64,000 nt of DNA, taken from NCBI GenBank assembly GCA_023515745.1, contig JALECJ010000258.1:1182501-1246500 (forward strand), written 5' to 3'. Within the stretch, counting starts at the first letter, position 1; every line of letters begins with the position of its first letter. A program made the translations under genes and the position numbers. The notes beneath the pieces were generated by a model, which saw only the letters and a program-made list of their open reading frames with translations, was not told the origin of the DNA and did no database searches. The stretch comes from Amoeboaphelidium protococcarum (taxonomy: Eukaryota; Aphelidiomycota; Aphelidea). Positions 26,143 through 42,724 of this stretch are shown here, in pieces.

Positions 26143-26533
26143 ATGAGCAGTCAGCAGTTGAGAATTAGTAGCGATCTGTACGACAAGACTGTGAAGGCAT
26201 CTCATAGCTTGACCAACACTGTAAAGAGTTATGCCAATGATTCGTCTATCGGCCTATACCGCGTCCAGGAGCATATACATAAGCGAACACCTACCGCTGT
26301 CAGAGAAAGAGTAGGAATCACTTTCAATACTTCTTCAAGGTATTATTACTTTGAAAATTAAAGTTGTGTAGACTAAAGAAAAATAGTTTCAATAGAATGA
26401 ACTGGACGTGGCTGTAGCGACAGCAACGGATAATTTAAACGATCTGAAAGCTTTAGCTGGGACGATTAAACAGCTTGAGTAAATGCATTAGAAACTTGGT
26501 AATATTCACTCCTACGCGTCAAAAGTTAATTGA
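26143..26533 (+). CDS. BORCS8: BLOC-1-related complex subunit 8 (BORCS8-like)
   Basis: BORC recruits Arl8 and kinesin to lysosomes. Exons 26143-26310 and 26372-26533 (109 aa), intron of 61 nt (GTAGG..GTGTAG, phase 0). The N-terminal helix VKSYANDSSIGLYRVQEHIH matches the family block (human ANEPSVALYRLQEHVRR), and the rest is a continuous coiled coil (ELDVAVATATDNLNDLKALA), with length close to the human protein. Ends at TGA 26531-26533. Assignment rests on one conserved block plus overall shape, so it is good but not certain. Confidence 0.7.
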
Positions 26534-26691
26534 ATGTCTAATCAACATTGGTATATAAATTTTTTTTTGTTAAATATTGACTCAACTTTCGATAACAAGT
26601 GTTTTAAACTTTGTAGTTGAGCGTTTGTGTGGCACAGTTCTCTATCTCTTTATAGTGATATTTCATCAACTGACTTGAGATTTTACGCACC

Positions 26692-28012
26692 ATGACTGTA
26701 CATCATAATGTATGTTTCCCTTAAAGCATCATGTAGTTTATTAACACGTTGATATAAACTGTAGTTGAGAAACTGCTTGGTCATTGGAGGCTCTGGCTTT
26801 CTAGGCTAGCATTTGGTGAATGCTCTCCTAGCTAAAGGCTCTCGTGTCACCATATTGGACATTAGAGAGCCGCGTGGTATGCCTTAGCATGTATTTGACT
26901 CTGAGAAGCTGCAGGTGGTGACTGGCGATTTATCCAATTTCAATGTAAACTTTTACTTTTACTGCTTGCTGCATACAGTACTGTTATCTTTTAAGTATAT
27001 GTGTAGTTGTTGCAACACACCATGACTGGTCATAGCTCAGTGTTCCATGTCGCATCTCCACCGTATCATTTGAATGATCGTCAACTGTTTGAACGTGTCA
27101 ACGTGGAAGGCACAAAGCTAGTGATCAAAGCGTGTCAACAGTCTGGTGTCAAGAGACTGATTTTGACTAGCAGCTGCAGTGTGGTCTATGATGGTAAGGA
27201 CATGAAAAATGCTGATGAAGAGACCCCGTTCCCTGCAACGTACCTGGATTGTTATACTCACACTAAGATGAAGTAGGAGAACTTGGTCATTGAGGCTAAT
27301 TCTGATACTCTGTAAACTATTGCCATCCGTCCGCATGGCATTTTCGGACCGAATGACTACACTGTTACTGAAATTGCCAATAAGTCTCTGGAGGGAAAGA
27401 TGAAATTCATGATTGGGTATTCACTTGCATTGCCTCCCTCCTGATGTTCTTATATTATTATCACCCTATTTGAGTGTAGAAATGGTTCTAATATTGTTGA
27501 TTTCACGCATGTTTCAAATGTGGTTCATGGTCACATCCTGGCTGCCGAAGCTTTAGATGAGAATTCTCAATGCAGTGGTCAGGTAAGATTGATACTACCC
27601 TTATAAGCTTATTTCATATAACATGGTTAACGCGTTATTATTTTGTATCAATTTGTAGGTGTATAACATTACTAATGACGAGCCTGTGCACTTTTGGATT
27701 TTCACCAAGATTGTGCTAACTCAACTTGGATTGGAGGCTCCATCTAATAAGTTACCGTTTTCGACAATCTACGCGATTGCTGTCATTCTGCAAGTATTAT
27801 CGCTGCTTTTGTTAGTATTAAGCTTCGGCATGGTAAGATGGACTCCATTCCTGACGCCATTCAAAGTTGCACTGGCTGGTACGCATCACTACTACAACTG
27901 CGAGAAGGCAAAACGTGATTTGGGATATCGCCCAGTTGTCTCTCTAGAACAAGGCATCAAAGAGACTGTAGAGTACTTGAGACCGCGTTTGTTATTGAAA
28001 CAAGTGAAATGA
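26692..28012 (+). CDS. Sterol-4-alpha-carboxylate 3-dehydrogenase-like (NSDHL/ERG26), 3-beta-HSD family
   Basis: NAD(P)-dependent dehydrogenase; NSDHL/ERG26 oxidises and decarboxylates C4-methyl sterol intermediates at the ER. Exons 26692-26709, 26765-26944, 27007-27416, 27480-27582 and 27659-28012; 354 aa. Seen: Rossmann motif [46 protein letters not shown], active-site YTHTKMKQ (YxxxK), [21 protein letters not shown] and [13 protein letters not shown] hydrophobic span ([20 protein letters not shown]) near residues 275-295 fits membrane anchoring. The C-terminal [21 protein letters not shown] is typical. Substrate specificity is inferred from family resemblance. Confidence 0.88.
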
Positions 28013-28161
28013 TTTAATAAATATCATGTGCCGAGAACTTTCAGTATTTTATCTATTTTTGAATTCTCATCATTGATTTGACTACAACCTCATACTCTCA
28101 TTCTAACTGTGTGTCTGTCTGTAAATTGGTCGTAAAGTCGCGCTCATCTTCGTCTTGAAAC

Positions 28162-28171
28162 GACGCGCGTC
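28162..28171. promoter_or_regulatory. Palindromic GACGCGCGTC element
   Basis: A perfect 10-bp palindrome 68 bp upstream of the PSMD5-like ATG. It contains overlapping GACGCG cores of the MCB-like class found before other genes in this window. Confidence 0.35.
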
Positions 28172-28238
28172 ATTATTCTTGTTCTATCCATTCCCTCATT
28201 CCCATCAACAACAAGAAAATTAGCCAAGCCCAGTAAAA

Positions 28239-29846
28239 ATGGCTCAAGATCTGCGTTTATAACAACTATTGTCATAGTTAAACTCTCTTGATACCTCTCA
28301 GGTGGCTGATACGTTGTCCTAATTGAAGCTACTCATTAATAGTACGATTTTCTGCTTGTTAAGAGATTTATACGTTTTAACTTTTTTTGTAATTTGTGTA
28401 GATGATCAGTCATTAAAGTCATAGGCGCGTAGTAAATAAAGTCTGACATCCTTGTTTCAATTGCTGCTTAATTCTGACGATGTGATCAAGAGTCTTAGCT
28501 GTGCTGTCCTGTAATTGCTTCTAGATGGTGTTCGTCTCTCGGAATTGCAGTCTATTGAGCCCAACATTCTGACCATGATCCTGGACGGTCTGTTTGTCGA
28601 GTCTGCTGTCATTCAGTCTCTCAGCTTGAATTTGTTGTAACAATATGCTAATCAAGTGGATGATGCGCGTATCTTGTTATAGCTGGGAGTTCCTCTGGTT
28701 ATCAAGTTGCTAGATTCTATGAGTACTCTGTCTGTCCGTAACTGTTCACTGTTGAATTCTGTATGCAGCTCTCTGTGTCAGTACGCGGAAGGAGCAAGCA
28801 TCATTAAATCTGATGAAATAGTCAGCAAGCTTAAAGGCATTGTTGAAAGTGACGATTCTATACTAGCCTTCAGAGCGTATGAGCTAATTGTCTAGTTGGC
28901 GGTGAAGCATTCGTCTTTAATCAGTACGTTCAGTCAACATATTTAGTCTTTGATGTCGAAAGTTAATAATCAAGAGGATGTTTTGAGCCAACTGAATGCT
29001 TTGGAGGTATTGACTTAACTTTGCGCTTCTTCTGATGGAAAATAGATGATTAAAGATTCTGGGATCGTTGATTAGGTGTTTCGTATACTTTCACCTTAGA
29101 ATTAACCTCCAGCTAATGATTAGCTTATTTTATCGAACGTTATAAAGTTTATTGGCAGGTATCTGCACGATATTTTCCCCACAATGGTAGAGTATTAGTA
29201 GACAAATGGTTTCCTCACTTAGATTGCCTAATACATGAAATCTAATGATATTGAGTTGGTGGATTCATCAATTTATGCCGTGGGACTTTTGGGCTTTAGT
29301 GCAGAATCTTTGCAATTATTGGAGAAGTCTGGCCTGTGTAAGGATCTCATTAAACGCTACAACATCAGCGGTAAAGTAGAACGGACTTTTGTACTTAGAG
29401 CACTGGCTAATATTTGGAGTTAATATGATTTCAATCCACCCGCAGAGTTTACTCAACTTTGCCATGAGAGATTGTATTTGAGAATTTAAAGTCAAAAGCA
29501 TCCACTGTAAGAGTTTCAAGAGTATTTCTGCAATCCTGACGAATAGATTAGTTTTGCAGTGTGTTCTGCTCTGAAGGCCATGTCTATGCACGGATGGGGA
29601 TTGCGAGAGTTTGCGCAGTACGACGCTGGTGGGTTCTTTGGATACTTTTTACTGAAGAGGCTGGACAATTTGAGCTATGAGTAATAGGTATCCAAATGGG
29701 AGCTCGTTGAATGTGTCTTGAAATCAATTGAATATCATCGAGATATCGTCCCTTAGTCCATTGTTGCACAGTTGAGGCAGTACGTTAATCAAGGACCGGT
29801 TTTTAAGACTGCCCAAGCCTCAGTTGCCTTTGAAGGGTCCAATTGA
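28239..29846 (+). CDS. PSMD5: 26S proteasome assembly chaperone PSMD5 (S5b/Hsm3-like)
   Basis: PSMD5 is an ARM/HEAT-repeat chaperone that binds Rpt1-Rpt2 while the 19S base assembles. Exons 28239-28341 and 28402-29846 (515 aa), intron of 60 nt (GTACG..GTGTAG). The protein is all helical with leucine-rich repeats. Specific C-terminal marks are FAQYDAGGFFGYFLLKR, KWELVECVLKSIEYHRDIV and QYVNQGPVFKTAQASVAFEG, which parallel the human C-terminus (YVVDR, KYELVKAL, SEGPYYVKP..VEG). Dozens of TAG/TAA codons are glutamines. With RPN2 at 50474 this is the second proteasome-related gene in the window. Confidence 0.82.
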
Positions 29847-29954
29847 CAGATTACTCTTAATCACCTTATGGTCTTAGGTAATGATATTTATAAGAAGCTG
29901 CGAAAGAAAATATAATATTAATAAGAAAAGAATATGGATTTTAATGAATTAGCA

Positions 29955-32426
29955 TCAAATTAAAGCACTATTGGAGCTCTCACTTCTATCTCTAGTACTA
30001 TGTGACTTTTCAGCCTGCTTGAACCACATCTCATGATAGAGACCAGTTTCTCCCATGGCCAATAACTCTTCATGAGTACCTCGTTCTTTAATTTCACCAT
30101 CTCTGATCACCAGGATCATGTCACTGTTAACAATGGTACTCAATCTGTGAGCTACAACCAGACAAGTTTTGTTCTGAGACATATCATTAAGCACTTGCTG
30201 TATAGCCCGCTCGGTGTTGGTGTCAAGTGCACTTGTGGCTTCATCAAACACCAAGATGGGCGGATTCTTCAACAGAGTTCTAGCAATGGCCACACGCTGC
30301 AGTTCACCTCCACTGAGACGCAGACCTCTCTCACCAACCTTGGTCTCATATCGCTCAGGAAATGACGCGATTTTATCATGAATTTGAGCATACGCAGCAT
30401 TCTTCTCCACCAATTCATCTTCTGCATCAACGTTACCATACCTGATATTGTACTTGATAGTGTCGTTGAATAGCACAGTATCTTAAGGGACAACTCCGAT
30501 AGCTTTGCGCAGAGATTTCTATGTAACGTGTCGTATATCTTGTCCATCAATAGTGATGCTTCCACCTTGAACATCGTAAAACCTGAAAAGCAGCCGCAGT
30601 ATAGTGGACTTTCCACCGCCACTCTAACCGACAAGAGCAACTGTTTATCCGGGAAGAACCTCAAAGCTAATGCCCTTCAGCGATGGAATCCCAGTGACTT
30701 CATTCGAGTCATAAGAAAAGTTGACATTATCAAACTTGATGTGGCCCTTGGTCACCGCCAACTCCACAGAGCCGGGAAGATCTTTCACCTCCGGATCCTC
30801 TTCAAACAGATCCAACATCTTCTCCATATCCACAAAGTTCTGATTTATGGCGCGATAGTACGAGCCAAACCAATTCAGCGGACCATACAGCTGCTGCAAA
30901 TACGATATGAATAACACAAAATCTCCAACATTCAGTTCACCGTCCGCAACGCGCTTAGCACACAACAGTCCACCGGCGAGGAGTCCCGCAGTAATCACAA
31001 AATTTTAGGACAAATTCAAGTATCGCAAGGACAACTGATTATCCCAATCCGCCTTCTAGTATTAAGTGATTCTATCAGAGTACTGGGCAACTTCATAATC
31101 TTCATTTCCATAATATTTCACAGTCTCAAAATTGAGCAGAGAGTCCACAGCCTTGGAATTAGTGGCATTATCGAGCTCATTCTTTATACGGCGAAATTTT
31201 GTACGCCACTCTGTGATTTATATGGTGACTATCAAATACAAAGCCATCGTGACAAATACAATTATACCAAAGTAGACGTCAAATTGGATGACAAAGAAGA
31301 TGACAGCGATTGCAATATCAACCAGCACCGGGAATATATTGAACCAGATATACGACAGCAAAGTGGCAATGGCCTGGGTACCACGATCCATGACACGTAA
31401 TACTTCACCAGTCTTTCGATTAAGATGCCATTTGAGGGAGAGGGAATGTAGATGCTAGAACATGGATATAGATACTTCCTTGGTAGTGTATTATTCCACA
31501 GGGATCCACATGGTAGACTAGATTGTGTATGCCAAACCATTATTACCTTATAAAAACTTTACCAGGACATGTATCAGAATAGGCCAGATGGGAAGCTATA
31601 TAGTCTCAGCGGATCCCGGTGTGAGCGCATCCACAATCACTTTGTAAGTCAACGGGACAATGACATTAAGTACGCGCTACACAATGAGCATCACCACACA
31701 GCCAAATATGGCCATTTGAAGCCAGAAATGACCAGACGGCCACATGAAGGGAAGGAGCTTGCGCATTTTATTCATAAAATTGGAGAATGCTGACTTGTTG
31801 AGGGATTCGCTGTCAGCATTAACACCATAATCTTCTTCATTAACTGATTAATACTCACGATGCTTTGATATCTACATCGATAACTATCTTATCGACATAT
31901 ACATCTCGGCGATAACACGGAACGAAACTAGTATAATATCTAAAGGAACCTTGTTCTTATATGGCAACGGATATTCACTTTAGTCATTATGAGATGATGA
32001 TTGCCAAAATAAGCTACGCGCTCTATCATAGATGATTATTACATCGGTAGTCAGCGCAAGGATTAAAGGCAGCCATTAAATAATGATCATACTCTAATAT
32101 GTTGACCGTCGCTGTTCCAGTCGCTGCATTACAGTTAACACAATCCAGCTAATCAATATCATCACATTTACCACAATGTAATAAGAAACATTGTCTTGCG
32201 GTCTATAAGAGGAAATCAATATTATCAGAAGGAATAGCTAGTAAGCGGTAATGCAACATGATGTCCAATACAAAGAAGTACGAGTGTATGATATTTAGGC
32301 AGCCTAATATTTAATGTTATAAATCACTGCGATACCGCACAACAGTAACAAGACTGATGACATCAGCAATTCCAAAAAGCAGAAACTAACTTATCCATTC
32401 GCCAACCTCACAGAATCGCAAAACAT
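29955..32426 (-). CDS. ABCB6: ABC transporter of the ABCB6/HMT1 type
   Basis: Half transporter of the heavy-metal-tolerance/porphyrin group, found in vacuolar, endosomal or mitochondrial membranes. 823 aa, one exon. An N-terminal five-helix TMD0 begins [11 protein letters not shown] and includes [20 protein letters not shown]; the core TMD follows ([88 protein letters not shown]). The NBD is complete: Walker A GQSGGGKST, Q-loop [13 protein letters not shown], signature LSGGE, Walker [13 protein letters not shown] and H-loop [11 protein letters not shown]0 plus the NBD segment [11 protein letters not shown] favours ABCB6/HMT1 over ABCB7/ATM1. It converges on PSMD5 with 108 bp between stops. 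Confidence 0.92.
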
Positions 32427-32781
32427 TTAATATAAAGTATACTGTATGTACTTTGATATGTCTTTATATGAGAATTGTAATATGATTAATCTTCAAGTTT
32501 GATAGGAATTTTGATAACTTGAGAAGATCAAGTCTAAATTTAAGATTTTGGTGAAAGAGTGATTGAGCGAATTTTAGCCGTTGATTATGGGAACACAGGC
32601 GCTCTGTAACTACTTCTCATGAATTCATCGCAAGTTGATAACATCAGTCAATAAACTGACAATTTCGAATTTTCAATAACGTACACATAAATTATAAATA
32701 TATAAAAATTAGGAGTTTATTTTTCAATTATTCAATCTCACTTTCAACAACCTCCATATATCAAGTTAGCAGTTGACGCGA
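32427..32781. other. Intergenic region
   Basis: 355 AT-rich base pairs between two minus-strand genes. Nothing recognisable beyond presumed 3' UTR and promoter sequence. Confidence 0.3.
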
Positions 32782-34190
32782 TCAAGACTGTAATTATCTC
32801 GGCCACATCAGCGCCTCGTAACTTCTCTATGACAAGTTCAAGGCACGCTTAAGTGCATTCGCTATGAACTGCACAGACATTCCAACCTTGAGGACGTGAT
32901 CATGCAGCTTAATCCAATCAAATAGTTTTGATTACTAAGCCTTCTGCAGTGACTCCAGACTGTTGACCGGCATATGTCTGAAGCAGCGGTCAGGAAAGCG
33001 CACATCACTGTTCTTGTAGATATACAGCGCGTTTTTAAACTATTGAGGTACACGCTCGGGATCAGTGGTCATATGAATTGCATTACCTAAATGTCCGTAG
33101 TCAGCAACATAATCAGCCGTCTAGTAATGTCCCAACCAATACACGGAGCAGAAATCGTCAGTTACCACTCTAGAGTACTACCAACCACCAGCTTACATTG
33201 CATCCAGCATTCCTTCAAATGGAGATGACTTGTGGAAAGCGGGCGGAGTATTGAATGCAAACGCATGCTTACACACGAACTCGTTCATAAAGTTCAGATT
33301 GAGGAGTGAAGTACGCACCGCAAATAACTGTGCGTAAACACCAGCAGCAGAGATACCTCCAGTAACAATCTTGTCAGCCTTCGGATTCTAAGTAGCGCGA
33401 TACTCCTGCAGGAAGCTCAATACTTCCATCTCCATAGGTATATACTCATCATTCAGTGGATTGACAACCATAATCGGCTTACCATCGATATCGAATACTT
33501 TATCCTCGCCATCTAACGCGGATACATAACTCATAGGGACAGCTTCAGAGTATGCCTCGGGGTCGGTCAAGAATGAGTTGATATGATTACCAAGTACCTT
33601 CGGGTCAGTATACGGACGAAATATAACAGCCAAGGTCCGTTCCTTCTCATTCTCGTATATGACAAGCCCATGAAGATTCCCAGATTGCCACTAATGAATC
33701 GGCTTCCAGTACTTCATGACCGGGGCCCACAATTTGGTGAAAATCTTCACATCCAGTGCCGTGCGAAAGTCTGGTTTACTCTCGTGTCTCACAGCATGCA
33801 TCGCTATACCGATAGTCACAGTCATTCTCACCAGCATATCCAGTTGATTGTCGACAGCGTCTGGTGCAATGACCGCATGCCACTGATTGTGCGGTCTCTT
33901 GACTCTCTTCTAATACTGGTAAGCTATATGATGACGCCACTGCGGGGGAAAAAACTCAGGGAAGATGCCAAAAATTTCCATAGCGACAAATCCAGGCTCT
34001 GAATTACTCCCAAATCAATATCAGATCCGTACTTAAGCGGCTGGAAACGCTAATGCCATACACTCTAAGTTGAAATTTCTGTAGATATCTCCGCTTCTTG
34101 ACCAGGCTCGTTACGGGTTGGTTATGCTTAAACAAAGGCAACCAGGAGGATATACAACGCCACCACGGCAATCCACTTATTAAAAGGCAT
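32782..34190 (-). CDS. Lipase-like serine hydrolase with a frame break near its N-terminus
   Basis: A signal peptide (FNKWIAVVALYILLVAFVQA) starts at ATG 34190 and its frame runs to GSDIDLGVIQ (about 34003-34032). The conserved body continues in another frame from about 34003 (EPGFVAMEIFG onward) to TGA 32782-32784; internal ATG 33981 alone would give 399 aa. A 65-nt GTGTAT..TTCAG intron, a one-base indel or ribosomal frameshifting could join the parts. The body has TGGISAAGVYAQ (possible nucleophile serine), VVTDDFCSVYWLG and YGHLGNAIHM, in the order of class-3 lipases, but the elbow is GISAAG rather than GHSLGG. Probably secreted; enzymatic activity is uncertain. Confidence 0.5.
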
Positions 34191-34923
34191 CGTCAAAGTT
34201 AAAACGTACAGTACTACAGTAGCCCAAGAAATTTAGACTACAAATTGTATAACACAGCAGTTATCCTTAAGCAACGCCGAAATAAGGTAGCTGTGCCACA
34301 TACAGTTTTATCTCGTCTCCCCCATCTCCCATAATCTCATCAGCCCCTGATTCTGCAACTCGCCCGATTGTCAATGGACTTCGTTTGTTGACCGACAAAA
34401 TGCTTCTTAGTCAAACTCTTCTTGTTATACATTGAACGCATTACTAAAAGTCTTTGTTATTGATAAAAGAGTAATTTTTTGTACCAATGGTAAAGTGGAT
34501 AACGATACTAAATCAAAAGGTTGCGCTGTGGGATTGATTACTGGCCTTCCTCTCAGGATTGTCTATCCTAGATAGAACACAGTTGCATAATTACCGCATG
34601 CTTTAGTTGAATTTTAATTTGACTTTTGAATAGTTCTTCTTGTGAGTCTAGATCTTTACCTGGGGCTTCCTATTACTATTGCTTCAGCTTAATATACTCA
34701 TTGAAACGCGTCGTGTTCTGTTTCTTTGTCGGTCCGCCGGTAGTTTCTTCCCGCTCTGGTCTTTTTGCGCTTTTTCTTCATTTACCGTATATCCCTACGT
34801 TCATCACTGGTTGTCGTTACACCGCACATTTAGCACATTTTTGTGGTAGTTAATTTGTGTTAATTGTATCTTTTGCTGTTGGTAGTTGTAAATTAGATAT
34901 ATTATCTCTGTCGGAGAAAAAGT
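34191..34923. other. Divergent intergenic region upstream of the TRF4-type gene
   Basis: 733 bp. Contains an ACGCGTC box at 34706-34712, pyrimidine-rich stretches (34680-34830) and short ORFs of no recognisable family. The length suggests long leaders or an unrecognised small gene. Confidence 0.35.
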
Positions 34924-37359
<2,436 letters not shown>

Positions 37360-37569
37360 TATCGAGCGTGAATTTGGTTAGTATCTTTCAATTTGCTCAT
37401 GATTATCATCAAATTTCCAATATATGATATTTCGTATGAAGTTTGCAGAGAAATCAACGCTGGATTAGGTAGCTGTAGCTCCCTTAAAGTTTCATTATCT
37501 CCTTTTTATCTCTGTACACAAATCGAAATTCATTCTTTTTGCACTTTATCACTACAATTCCCGCGCACT

Positions 37570-38013
37570 ATGCCCAAAATTATAACTAAGCGCAGTAAGC
37601 CACCACCTGCAGGATGGGATTAGATTGAACCGCAGTTGGAAGAATTTGATTAGTAGATGCGGGAGATTGAGAGCTCTGGTCACCTCGGTTTTACAAAGGC
37701 GGAATCTCAATGGCCAATCTTCAGATTGAATCACTAGCGAAGTCGATATCTGTATGAATTGTATTACAAGCGAAAGGCTATAAGTAAAGAGCTGTACGAC
37801 TGGTGCCTCAAGCAGGGCCATGGCGATGCAGCTCTGATAGCGAAATGGAAAAAGCAAGGTTATGAGAAATTGTGCTGTACGCGATGTATACAGCCTAAAG
37901 ACACAAACTACGGCTCCGTGTGTATATGTAGAGTGCCCAGTGACAAACTTCAAGAGTCTAATACGCGCGTGGAATGCCAACACTGCGGTTGTAAAGGTTG
38001 CAGTTCTGCTTGA
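37570..38013 (+). CDS. BUD31: Spliceosome-associated BUD31/G10 protein
   Basis: Zinc-binding component of the activated spliceosome. 147 aa, the usual length, one exon. Conserved throughout: [17 protein letters not shown], the segment ending [54 protein letters not shown] and the cysteine-rich end [14 protein letters not shown]. Six TAG codons fall at glutamine positions in the N-terminal half. TGA 38011-38013 is the stop, 139 bp from the stop of the convergent nuclease-like gene. Confidence 0.96.
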
Positions 38014-38152
38014 TACTGCTCTGATTTAAATGATGTCTTTACTTGGCCAATAAATCTTATTTTTAAATATGCTACTACTATGTTTCATTCAATTTTTCAT
38101 TATGCAAGTGTAATATATAACAATTCATCCTTATATGCACGTAACCGGCAAA

Positions 38153-39166
38153 TCACCTTCGCTAAGGAGGAAAGTGATTAAAGGTATCGTCGGTATCTTC
38201 TTCCACAAGCTCCCCCAAATCATGGGTAAATTAATGAGGTGTGGTAGTAGGCGAGGATAGATACGCGTTTAAAAAGATGTGATGCAGTATACGATAAATG
38301 TACAGCACATCATCTCTCTTAAATCCAGAGTCTTAACGATTCAAAACGAACAAGTCAGATACATGTAATTAACCATCATTGTTAATGTGAACCAACGTCC
38401 ACAGGGTGGCATTAAAGCAAATGCCCCACACACGGGGATTTACTTTGTTCAGGTCTTTTCTGTTCTTGTAGATGGCAGCCGCCTATGCCGCGCACTGCAG
38501 AACTGCTTACTGTGGAAATTCTTTTCTTGCCTCATACACTACAAGGTGAGTATCCTAAGGTGGAGTTCCAAATTCATCGGTGATATTAGCGTCATTATGT
38601 CCAATCACATAATCCACATATCCCTACAAAGATTTGTTCACTTCATGGTTGAGTGTAGCAACAGGTTACTCGCAGAATACATGCAGCACTTTGAACTCTG
38701 ATCGAGACACAATGTCAGTCAGAAACAGATCAGTTACTGTGCGGCAAGCGGTTTCAGAATTCTTTACGAAAACGCGAAAATTTTTGTCCAGCATAGCAAA
38801 GAATTCCTCAGACGGATTGATATCATCATCCAATTGTGCGGGTAATATCAACTATTACCACTCAGTATTGATTCCAGTTATTTCTGTAATATCACGCTTT
38901 TAAGCACTGCTAAATAATACCACTTTAATTTTATTCTGACTACTTTTGATCCATATATCATGACGATACTTCATTAGATCTGTCTTCTAAGCGTTCAATT
39001 GAACAACAATTTTTTGTTATTCGATGAACGATCTTTGACAGTAAGTCACGACGTGTTCTGGTTTATTTTCCTGCTTCATCATTAACCATAACGCAGATTA
39101 TTAAATTTCAGCATTCACAATTTTAGCTTCAATTTTACTTATCTCCAGTGTCAGTGCATCCTCCAT
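38153..39166 (-). CDS. Orphan PD-(D/E)XK-like nuclease domain protein (Crinkler-type resemblance)
   Basis: 337 aa, one exon. Residues 1-110 are helical. From about residue 115 a restriction-endonuclease-like layout appears: DLFLTDIVS, a strand with FKVLHVFCEQPV, then VDYVIGHND (candidate Asp185), a strand ending LVVYEARKEF (candidate Glu212 and Lys215), a helix QAVLQCAAQAAAIYKN, and VWGICFNATLWTLVHIN. This D...E-x-K plus Gln-rich helix plus VxGI..x..W pattern is common in Crinkler-associated and mobile-element nuclease domains of fungi and oomycetes. No signal peptide is seen. Fold assignment is inference; catalysis is untested, and R214 sits where many families have K. Confidence 0.6.
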
Positions 39167-39415
39167 TTTGTCGATGTGCTAGAAATCCAATCGGTGTATA
39201 ATCGAAAGAGGCAGAAAAATCAAATCGAAACGTTTCAGATCGGGTTTCCTCATTCAGAAAAAGCTCTCTGATTTTAGTTGGCCTCTTTAAGTAACGTCCA
39301 GATTATTGTAGTTAATTGATTAAGGTAATTTAAAGACAGTTTCAACAGTTAAATGATATATGGCTAGTAAAAAGTAAATTTTGTTTATTGCTCATGCTCT
39401 CAATCTAAGCCCATC

Positions 39416-40663
39416 TCAAGCGACTGCCCATTTGAATGGCTTAGTATCAATGACCAGATTAACGGAAAGAGACAGTAGATTTGTCACATAGTTCTTCCAG
39501 ACAGTGGTAACTGATATGATGGAGGACCAACCGCAAGACTGGCAGCCGAGGCAACAACCGCTCAATGCCTTTCTGATACTAGTGACCAGCTTGGAACCCA
39601 CAGAGCAAGTGATGGCCTAACAACAAGCAGTGCTACAACAAGCCTCAGGTAGACAGCATACGCCATTAATGCAACATTCTCCGGCACAACCAACACCTGC
39701 AAGCAGACCACAGAAGATGAGCGTTGGCAGTTCGAAAAATACCAAACCAATGACAAATGCGAATACAGCCGCTATGAACACCAGCACTGCGCCAATAACT
39801 TGTGCTAATTTCAAAAATACTGAAAAAAGCAACTTGAGAGGCACCAGCACTGGATTTCCGCGCTTGTACAAGTTGACAGAGTTCCTTCTGCTGCCACCCG
39901 CAGAGATCTAGTCGTCCACATCTTCATCCTGAAACTCGCTATTGGCATCAGCAAAGGTGTTAGCTTCAGGATCGGTCGCAACACCAGACAGACGCTGTAA
40001 GTATTAAACTAGACGATCCATTATTTCAGCATCCTTCATACCATTCTAAGCCAGAGATTTTTCAAGCAGATTTGTGAATAATCTCTCAGTTTCCCCATCC
40101 TGACCAGCGTTGCGATCCATAAAGTCGTCACATAATGAAGCAATTTAACGGAAATAAGCAATATCTAGACTGGATTTCTGGGACTTGAGCTGGTCCTAAA
40201 GAGATTAGACACGCGCTTTTTCAATGTAATCAGGCAGAAACTCTTCATCCACTGCATCAAACAGATGGTAGTCGCGACTTTAGCCTTGCTATAATTCGTA
40301 CTAACCAAGCACATACTTCTCACCTCCCTTCGACTTGTGGACATTTTTGAAAGCAGAGATGATGTCATCAAAGTGCATTTGTTCGCACAGTTGCCAGTTT
40401 TCATTGCAAATTTCGTCCATCCTGCGAATGCTACCCTGAGACGCAGCTTACACAAACTAACCAATAAAGTCAGCGACATTCTCAGCCTTTAAAGTAGCGG
40501 TAGGAAGATCAGCGTTCTGCTGCTAGTACGCACGACATTACTGTTGACGTCTTGCAGCATGACGATCAAAGAAACTACCCATTGAAGTTCTACCAAATGA
40601 CACGGAGCTGACACAGTTCAGCACAGCTATTGCGGCGATCACCAAACAGAACAAGGTAGTCAT
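39416..40663 (-). CDS. Secretory-route membrane protein with a dense cysteine cluster
   Basis: 415 aa, not recognised. Signal peptide LFCLVIAAIAVLNCVSSVSF from ATG 40663 (an in-frame ATG at 40807 is less likely because the signal would be internal). An acidic, helical, Gln-rich lumenal region of about 230 residues follows. Two hydrophobic spans come next (LKLLFSVFLKLAQVIGAVLV, FAFVIGLVFFELPTLIFCGL), then a remarkable block containing CCINGVCCLPEACCSTACC and more cysteines (CCLGCQSCGW). The tail is hydrophobic to basic. TAG/TAA are read as Gln about 20 times; the stop is TGA 39416-39418. The cysteine block could be palmitoylated or bind metal (inference). Confidence 0.72.
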
Positions 40664-40928
40664 TTTAAAGTCTTTTCGATAATGCAACCTAAACAAGACA
40701 AGTATAAACTGATTGTTATAAGTGATGTATGTAAAATCAGAGAACAAAGCGTGTAACAATGGATGATTATCAGTTGAAGGAGGCGTCCATTGCTGTGCCA
40801 CCGCCACACTCGAATTAAATGTGAGGCTTTACAACGTAAATATTAAGGCGCGTGAGATATCTGAAGCAAAGTGAAATATAATTAATAGTAAATTTGCAAG
40901 AAGATTTTTAATTAAATCAATGTCATGT

Positions 40929-42724
<1,796 letters not shown>

